From JACOMS01 sp964352785 (GTDB taxonomy: Bacteria > Pseudomonadota > Alphaproteobacteria > Caulobacterales > Maricaulaceae): 64,000 nucleotides of DNA. The position numbers were made by a program, and so were the translations under genes. Numbering within the stretch: position 1 is the first letter of the stretch; every line of letters begins with the position of its first letter. Of this stretch, positions 62,157 through 64,000 are shown piece by piece. The DNA lies in the NCBI GenBank assembly GCA_964352785.1, contig CAYGTI010000007.1, positions 84,618 to 148,617 of the forward strand, read 5' to 3'. The notes beneath the pieces were generated by a model. The model was not told the origin of the DNA. It made no database searches and saw only the letters and a program-made list of their open reading frames with translations.

Positions 62157-62240
62157 CGCACTTTGCGTAAATTTGACTTCGTCAAGTCTTCAAAAATGAG
62201 CGAAAAATCCGATTTTAAATCCATTTCAACGCGGATGGCA

Positions 62241-63959
62241 CTAGGGCGACTTACGCTCTATTTCACGGGTCTTGCAATTCATCTTATTATGAGCCCCAGT
62301 CATTATAGGTGAGCGAGTCACCGCTCTTGGAAGATTTTGTTCTCTCATTAAATATTTATCATTCTTTGCATGCATGGAATATTTATTTACAAGAACATCG
62401 TTTGGATTTGCGCATAAGGCGCGATGACTATCACAAACAGCTAGGCTAGCGACGCTATCAGGGATGAGCGTAGCCGGTTCAAATTCGGTAATATTGAGCT
62501 TGGCCTTAGGGCAATTTTGCAACGTGGCACTGTCTGGTATTGAAGAGGCCTTACCCATGAATTCATACGCCGCAGCCGCAGGCCGAGCAAGGCCTCTCGG
62601 TTTTGTCACCCCAGGCAGTTTCGAGGCCTCGGGAGAGAACGCGCCATCGTCTGCAAGCTCTCTAGGCCCCGGATCACGTCCGTGGTGACAGATGGAGGCA
62701 ATCTCACTGACTGTCATTCCGGGCGCTGGAATAACCGAAGGGGGCGCAGCCCAAGAATCGGATGATCGAGAGCCGGAAAGTCGAGCGTTCATCACAGACC
62801 CGTCCTCACCCTCTGGATATTCAGGCTCGCGTAGACAATGATCTTGGGCTTGGCCAGCGGCTTTCGGCGGGCCGGGCGGCAGCATCAGCGGCGGCCATAT
62901 TTCGCCGTAATGAGCAGCGGCGGGGACGAAATCTTCCACAGTAACGTCATCCCTTTCGCTATTAGGCGGGATTATCTCCCGCCGGGCACGCTTGGTCTGC
63001 CCTGCAACGCTTGAAGTGTCTGGTTCGCAAGAGTTTTGTTTAGCATAGGCCGTCCACCTTCGCCGCAGGGCATTGGCGCGCCGCTCGATCCAATAGGCCG
63101 ACGTCTCGCGCGGATCATAGCCCAGCTCTGCTGTTTTCTGTTTGAAATTATAAATGGAAGCGGGAGAGGCGCGCCAGCGAAAGGCAGGACGTGATCTCTC
63201 ACCCCTGTCATCCCGGAAAACCTTCGGTTTATCCGGGACCTCAAGAGGTTGAAAACCGCCGCTCGCGGCCTCTCGAGGTCCCGCGTCAAGCGCGGGATGA
63301 CAGGAGGGTGTGATTTCACTACTTGTCATTCCGGGCGCTGGAATAACCGAAGGGGGCGCAGTACAAGAATCAGGTGATCGAAACCCGGAAGGTCGAGCGT
63401 TCATCGATAATCTGTCGTCAATCTCTCGACCTTCCGGGCGGAAACTGTCCACACCTGTAGGCACAGGCGAAACACTAAACCTGTCATCCCGGAAAGTTTC
63501 GGGCATAGCCCGGAGCTTATCCGGGACCTCGAGAGGTTGAAAACCGCCGCCCATAACCTCTCGAGGCCCCGGATCCCGTCCGGGGTGACAGGATTGAGTA
63601 ATGGCCTCTTCCAGCCGTGTCATGGCGAGGTTCACCCGTAGATAAGCCACCAGTGGCCCTAAAAGCCCGATAACCATACCCCGAATGGTTTTCAGCAACC
63701 GGGTTTCATCCCGCGCGGTCAACACGATCTTGGCGGCAAACCCGGCGAGCTTGCTGCCCGGCAGGCCGCCGTAAGTGCGAGTCTCGTCAAAATCAAACTG
63801 CACGTAAGTCTTATTCAGGCGGCGCGGGAGTGAGCCGAGCCCGTCGCGCACGTGCAGCGCGGTCAAGTGACTGGCCGGAGCTTTCACGATCCAGTCCACC
63901 TCCTCCATTTGAGGCCGCAGGGACTCTGTTAAGTCCAATATGGTCGGCGGGTTTTTCAT
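62241..63959 (-). CDS. Unknown protein expanded by several in-frame palindromic repeats
   Basis: 572 codons. The N-terminal ~121 residues (VDWIVKAPASHLTALHVRDGLGSLPRRL, TYGGLPGSKLAGFAAKIVL, a membrane-like TIRGMVIGLLGPLVAYLRV) and a middle segment (about 258-370: RWRASPASIYNFKQKTAELGYDPRETSAYWIERR) look like the original protein. Between and after them lie stretches encoded by palindromic repeats (about 122-253 and 385-455, with SCHPGRDPGPRE and PSVIPAPGMT motifs). The last ~110 residues look random. No family recognised; it may be a decaying gene or a tolerant linker protein. Confidence 0.55.
   Translation of the reverse strand: MKNPPTILDLTESLRPQMEEVDWIVKAPASHLTALHVRDGLGSLPRRLNKTYVQFDFDETRTYGGLPGSKLAGFAAKIVLTARDETRLLKTIRGMVIGLLGPLVAYLRVNLAMTRLEEAITQSCHPGRDPGPREVMGGGFQPLEVPDKLRAMPETFRDDRFSVSPVPTGVDSFRPEGREIDDRLSMNARPSGFRSPDSCTAPPSVIPAPGMTSSEITPSCHPALDAGPREAASGGFQPLEVPDKPKVFRDDRGERSRPAFRWRASPASIYNFKQKTAELGYDPRETSAYWIERRANALRRRWTAYAKQNSCEPDTSSVAGQTKRARREIIPPNSERDDVTVEDFVPAAAHYGEIWPPLMLPPGPPKAAGQAQDHCLREPEYPEGEDGSVMNARLSGSRSSDSWAAPPSVIPAPGMTVSEIASICHHGRDPGPRELADDGAFSPEASKLPGVTKPRGLARPAAAAYEFMGKASSIPDSATLQNCPKAKLNITEFEPATLIPDSVASLAVCDSHRALCANPNDVLVNKYSMHAKNDKYLMREQNLPRAVTRSPIMTGAHNKMNCKTREIERKSP
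62604..62690. repeat. TGTCA-type palindromic repeat in coding sequence
   Basis: Left end TGTCACCCCAGGCAG, right end CCGTGGTGACA, with internal TTCGAGGCCTCGG. A more diverged copy, read in frame on the minus strand. Confidence 0.7.
62712..62791. repeat. Second repeat type, copy A (TGTCATTCCGGGCGCTGG...)
   Basis: About 80 bp, roughly 90% identical by eye to 63324-63403. Encodes MNARLSGSRSSDSW then PPSVIPAPGMT on the minus strand. Confidence 0.8.
63206..63302. repeat. TGTCA-type palindromic repeat in coding sequence
   Basis: TGTCATCCCGGAAAACC ... CAAGCGCGGGATGACA; internal CCTCAAGAGG and CCTCTCGAGG arms. Encodes SCHPALDAGPREAASGGFQP in frame on the minus strand. Confidence 0.85.
63324..63403. 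repeat. Second repeat type, copy B
   Basis: Direct repeat of 62712-62791, encoding MNARPSGFRSPDSC then PPSVIPAPGMT in the same frame as copy A. Confidence 0.8.
63482..63590. repeat. TGTCA-type palindromic repeat in coding sequence
   Basis: TGTCATCCCGGAAAG ... CCGTCCGGGGTGACA; internal GACCTCGAGAGG / CCTCTCGAGGCC arms. Encodes SCHPGRDPGPREVMGGGFQP in the same frame as the copy at 63206. Confidence 0.85.
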
Positions 63960-64000
63960 GGTAGTAATCTACCTCGCAACATCAAACCGAGGATGAAATT

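Overview
The window looks like a chromosomal segment of an aerobic, ubiquinone-using alphaproteobacterium, probably a stalked or budding marine type related to Maricaulis, Hyphomonas or Caulobacter. Supporting signs are a circularly permuted two-piece tmRNA gene, a COQ9 homologue, an N-acetylglutamate synthase of the fused kinase/acetyltransferase type known from Maricaulis, several peptidase lipoproteins, and a lipid locus resembling the Caulobacter ceramide phosphoglycerate genes. No phage, transposase, CRISPR array or rRNA was seen. The only tRNA-like structure is in the tmRNA.

Layout. 0-10 kb: nrdR (runs off the left edge), peroxiredoxin, Nudix and GST genes, a glyoxalase-fold protein, a secreted DUF917 (S-methyl-thiohydantoin desulfurase-like) lipoprotein, 2-keto-3-deoxygluconate kinase and a DUF885 lipoprotein peptidase. 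10-18 kb: TspO-like membrane protein, two truncated gene remnants joined together, an AstE-like hydrolase with rimK, a protein with a 74-codon GCT-based tract, and ychF-pth-rplY. 18-24 kb: MsrQ-like protein, then a GbsR-type regulator with a coupled DUF4166/saccharopine-dehydrogenase operon, a TerB-J-domain protein and a methyltransferase. 24-32 kb: one long leftward block glmU-rpiA-gor-serS-surE-pcm-mdh, in which serS carries a large low-GC coiled-coil insertion. 32-43 kb: gph, an XRE regulator, then two divergent sets that look like one lipid assembly and export locus. Leftward are a GNAT of possible ceramide-synthase type, an NTP transferase, a flippase, a HAD phosphatase and an Asp beta-hydroxylase. 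Rightward are LptF, LptG, a DAG-kinase-fold lipid kinase and a Tam41-like nucleotidyltransferase, all translationally coupled.

43-53 kb: ald with a divergent Lrp regulator, coq9, a Nat-type ABC exporter, aspS, an M2 peptidase lipoprotein, hemH and ssrA. 53-57 kb is an accessory island: a Cys-rich EGF/Kazal-like secreted protein, a decayed type ISP restriction enzyme fragment, and an AT-rich ABC-ATPase/methyltransferase gene interrupted by a frameshift at an A8 run. 57-64 kb: M20 deacetylase with NAGS (arginine synthesis), an M14 carboxypeptidase, a TM2 protein, thyA, and a protein riddled with repeat-encoded peptides.

A family of about 90-110 bp palindromic repeats (TGTCAxxCCGG ends) is scattered between genes. 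It is also inserted in frame inside two coding regions, in the manner of Rickettsia palindromic elements. Candidates for undescribed biology are the split sphingolipid-like locus, the ATPase-methyltransferase fusion, the SerRS insertion, the GCT tract and the protein-invading palindromes. No database search could be run; family names rest on recognisable motifs.
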